From: Candidatus Zixiibacteriota bacterium
Lineage (GTDB): Bacteria; Zixibacteria; MSB-5A5; WJJR01; JAJRUJ01
Assembly (NCBI GenBank): GCA_024277855.1
Contig: JAJRUJ010000009.1
Coordinates: 1 to 33,714 of the forward strand
Length of the DNA stretch: 33,714 nucleotides
Direction: 5' to 3'
Shown here: positions 31,388-33,714 of the stretch, piece after piece
Layout of the letters: every line of letters starts with the position of its first letter
How positions within the stretch are numbered: the stretch's first letter is position 1
Notes under the pieces: model-generated
Seen by the model: only the letters and a program-made list of their open reading frames with translations
What the model was told of the DNA's origin: nothing
Database searches by the model: none
Made by a program: the position numbers and the translations under genes

Positions 31388-33714
31388 ATGAAGCGATTTA
31401 CTGTAATTCTGAGTAGCGTGCTGGTCTTGCTGTGGTCGGCGGCGGTTTTCGGAGCACCGCCGATGCACGCCGAACTCAATGGTCTGTATAAATCGACGGC
31501 CGCGGCCGAACTCGATTTTCAGACCTGGATCGACGCAAACCAGCTTCTCATGTTCGTGACCAACCAGGGATCGTTCGCCTATGACAACGGTTCGATGTTG
31601 GGCAAAGCGGACGGTCTCTATTTCCCCCGGGGCACGAACCTTTCGGTCATTTACGCCGGGGGCATTTGGCTCGGCGGGAAGGTTAACGGCGACCTGCGGG
31701 TGAGTTTAGCTGAGTATTCACATACTTACTCCCCGGGGCCGATGGCCAATGGGACCTGGCAGGAGGACAGCGACGACTTCAAAGTTTATAAGATCGTCAA
31801 GGACCGTTTGAATACCGGTTTCTATGATGCTCCCCGCCCGAGTGGTGATGCTGCACTCGAAGAACTCTGGGATGACTACCATAACTGGCCTGCTGATATG
31901 GGTGCGCCGGTCAATGAGGACGGTACTCCCAAAATAACCGGTGACCAAACGCTGTGGTGTGTCTATAACGATGCTGATCCCGCAAAACATGTCAACTCGG
32001 CAGGCTCTGCCCAAGGGTTAGGCGTCGAAATTCAGCAGACGACATTCGCCTTTAACCGTACCGGGTCCCTGGGACAATGTGCCTTTATCGATTTTCGCCT
32101 GATCAACAAAGGCGGGAACACGATCGAAGACATGTATGTGTCAGTCTGGGCGGACCCCGATTTGGGCGATGCCGGCGATGACCTCGTTGGCTCGGACTCG
32201 GAATTGAGTCTCGGATACTGTTACAACGCGACGAACAACGATGCAAACTATGGTAACTCGCCGCCGGCCGTCGGATACGATTTTTTCCAGGGGCCGATTA
32301 TCGCGAGTGAGAATCCCGAAGATTCTGTTTTCTTCCTCGACCAGTGGGTTTACGGGTACACGGCAATGCCGATGACTTCGTTCAACATGTATATCAACGG
32401 CACCGATCCGGACAATGCCCAGGAAACTTACTGGTATCAGCAGGGCCTGGATGCCAAAAACTCCGGCGCTCCAATGACCAACCCAATCACCGGCGAAGAA
32501 ACCAAGTTCATGTTCAATGGTGACCCGGTGACCGGCACCGGTTGGTTAGACGGCAACGCCGCCGACCGGCGGTACATGCAGTCGACCGGTCCGATTACGA
32601 TGGAACCGAACGACACCCAGCAGGTTGTTGTGGCCGTATTGGTTGGGCAGGGTTCTGATCGCCAGACGTCAATCACGGCGCTGAAGTTTAACGACTTGTT
32701 TGCCCAGTCGGCGTTTGACGCGCAGTTTGATCTGCCCGACCCGCCGGCGCGGCCCGTGGTGAACGCGGTTGCCCAGGATGAGGCAATTGTTCTCGACTGG
32801 GGAACCGATTCGGAAGACAACTCGGGCGACTATGCCTTCCAGGGATACAATATCTACCAGGGCGAATCGGTTGCCGGCCCGTGGAAACGGGTTGCCACGT
32901 TCGACCTCAATGACGGCACCGGGATTATTTTCGATCTCGAGTTCGTCATCGAAGAGGGCGCAGTCATCGACCACCCCGTTCAGTTCGGGACAGACAGCGG
33001 CATCCGCCGTTATATCGAATTGACCGAAGACTTTATCCGGGGTGGTGGGTTGCACAACGTGTTTGACTATTATTGGGCGGTTACTGCTTATTCGTACGAT
33101 CCGGATAAGACGCCCAAGACCCTCGAAAACGCACCGGAGGCAATTACTATTGCCCCGCAGAAAGCCGCCGGTGGGTATATGTACGACACCGAGCATGCCG
33201 AGGTTCTGGAAGTTACCCATACTGCAGGTGTTTCCAACGGTTCGGTGTCGCCCATTGTGATCGATCCGACCCAGTTAACCGGTCATGACTACAAAGTCAC
33301 CTTTGCCGATGACGGCGAAGGCGGGTTTTTCTGGGATTTGACCGACGTTACCCTGGGCACCGTGTTGCTGGCCGACCAGACCAACCAAACAAATGACGAT
33401 GATTATCCGATCGTCGATGGTTTGCAGGTCAAGGTCTCCGGCCCGGATTTTGGCGTGAATAGCATTGTTGAAGTACAAAACGCCGACGGACCAGTCGATC
33501 CACCGGACAATGTGATGTGGTCGTGGAACTCCACCGGAGATTTCTACGTCAGTTCCGACCACGGCTCTGATTTCAGCCGGATGAACTGGCGGAATCATAT
33601 CGGTACGTACGACTGGGAACTTCGTTTCACGGCCGAAGGCAGCGAGTATTACGATTTTAACACTGACGGGAAATGGGATAACCGTGCTCCGTTCGAAGTG
33701 TGGAACATCGGTGA
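31388..33714 (+). CDS. Secreted fibronectin-like protein, cut by the window edge
   Basis: The frame stays open from ATG 31388 to the last base, giving at least 775 residues. It has a signal peptide (MKRFTVILSSVLVLLWSAAV, then FGAPP). The first 450 residues look like a large beta-rich extracellular domain (YAGGIWLGGKVNGDLRVS, then FIDFRLINKGGNTIEDMYVS near 225, then DPDLGDAGDDLVGSDSE). A fibronectin-III-like unit starts near residue 450 (PPARPVVNAVAQDEAIVLDW, then FQGYNIYQGESVAGPW). I recall similar proteins with a C-terminal type IX secretion tail in FCB genomes; that end is outside the window. AAGGAGG (31373-31379) sits eight bases before the start, 24 bases after the receptor stop. It is probably a surface or secreted partner of the receptor. 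Confidence 0.85.
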   Translation, partial: MKRFTVILSSVLVLLWSAAVFGAPPMHAELNGLYKSTAAAELDFQTWIDANQLLMFVTNQGSFAYDNGSMLGKADGLYFPRGTNLSVIYAGGIWLGGKVNGDLRVSLAEYSHTYSPGPMANGTWQEDSDDFKVYKIVKDRLNTGFYDAPRPSGDAALEELWDDYHNWPADMGAPVNEDGTPKITGDQTLWCVYNDADPAKHVNSAGSAQGLGVEIQQTTFAFNRTGSLGQCAFIDFRLINKGGNTIEDMYVSVWADPDLGDAGDDLVGSDSELSLGYCYNATNNDANYGNSPPAVGYDFFQGPIIASENPEDSVFFLDQWVYGYTAMPMTSFNMYINGTDPDNAQETYWYQQGLDAKNSGAPMTNPITGEETKFMFNGDPVTGTGWLDGNAADRRYMQSTGPITMEPNDTQQVVVAVLVGQGSDRQTSITALKFNDLFAQSAFDAQFDLPDPPARPVVNAVAQDEAIVLDWGTDSEDNSGDYAFQGYNIYQGESVAGPWKRVATFDLNDGTGIIFDLEFVIEEGAVIDHPVQFGTDSGIRRYIELTEDFIRGGGLHNVFDYYWAVTAYSYDPDKTPKTLENAPEAITIAPQKAAGGYMYDTEHAEVLEVTHTAGVSNGSVSPIVIDPTQLTGHDYKVTFADDGEGGFFWDLTDVTLGTVLLADQTNQTNDDDYPIVDGLQVKVSGPDFGVNSIVEVQNADGPVDPPDNVMWSWNSTGDFYVSSDHGSDFSRMNWRNHIGTYDWELRFTAEGSEYYDFNTDGKWDNRAPFEVWNIG

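Overview
This window is ordinary chromosomal DNA, not phage or plasmid. It comes from a Gram-negative, probably uncultured bacterium. A TonB-dependent receptor, an ExbB/ExbD/ExbD/TonB operon, three lipoproteins with classical lipoboxes and a secreted fibronectin-like protein beside the receptor point to the FCB side of the tree. The gene styles remind me of candidate phyla such as Zixibacteria; that is a guess from memory, not something I could test. GTG and TTG starts are common. I see no IS element, integrase, CRISPR array or prophage.

Layout. (1) 117-548 encodes a SlyD-like FKBP prolyl isomerase. (2) 675-3660 is a tight block of four membrane-protein genes led by a DUF6754-type protein. 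(3) 3741-6870 holds three lipoproteins (a peptidase-MA-like protein without its zinc motif, a fibronectin-III protein, and a protein with two anti-sigma-like repeats) and a small membrane protein. (4) 6984-12483 is an energy-transduction operon: periplasmic TPR protein, polytopic membrane protein, ExbB, two ExbD paralogues and TonB, closed by a strong terminator at 12506-12535. (5) 12536-13189 has no gene. It holds a sigma-54-like promoter, an upstream inverted repeat, and a run of five hairpins ending in a canonical terminator, which I read as a small RNA of about 180 nt. (6) 13190-17377 holds a TPR protein, an overlapping pair of DNA-binding-type proteins (sigma region 4-like plus zinc-finger-like, then ribbon-helix-helix) and a YfhO-type membrane protein. 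(7) 17404-18180 (minus) encodes a secreted protein with a metal-site-like C-terminus. (8) 18408-19733 encodes a reductive-dehalogenase-like Fe-S protein anchored by N-terminal membrane helices. (9) 22395-19827 (minus) is a three-gene operon: polytopic membrane protein, DUF502 protein, and an EIIA-Ntr/CBS fusion. (10) A tRNA-Lys(CTT) gene lies at 22576-22648 (minus). (11) 22869-27663 carries polA, coaE and a class I aminotransferase. (12) 27664-28234 is a long hairpin-rich leader. (13) 28235 to the end carries a TonB-dependent receptor and a secreted protein cut by the window edge.

How they fit together. The ExbB/ExbD/TonB operon can energise outer-membrane receptors such as the one at 28235. 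The three-gene minus operon couples an envelope protein of unknown role to a PTS/adenylate-type sensor fusion. The strongest candidates for undescribed biology are the putative sigma-54-dependent small RNA at 12919-13099, the membrane-anchored RdhA-like protein, the DUF6754 membrane block, and the sigma4-like/RHH gene pair.
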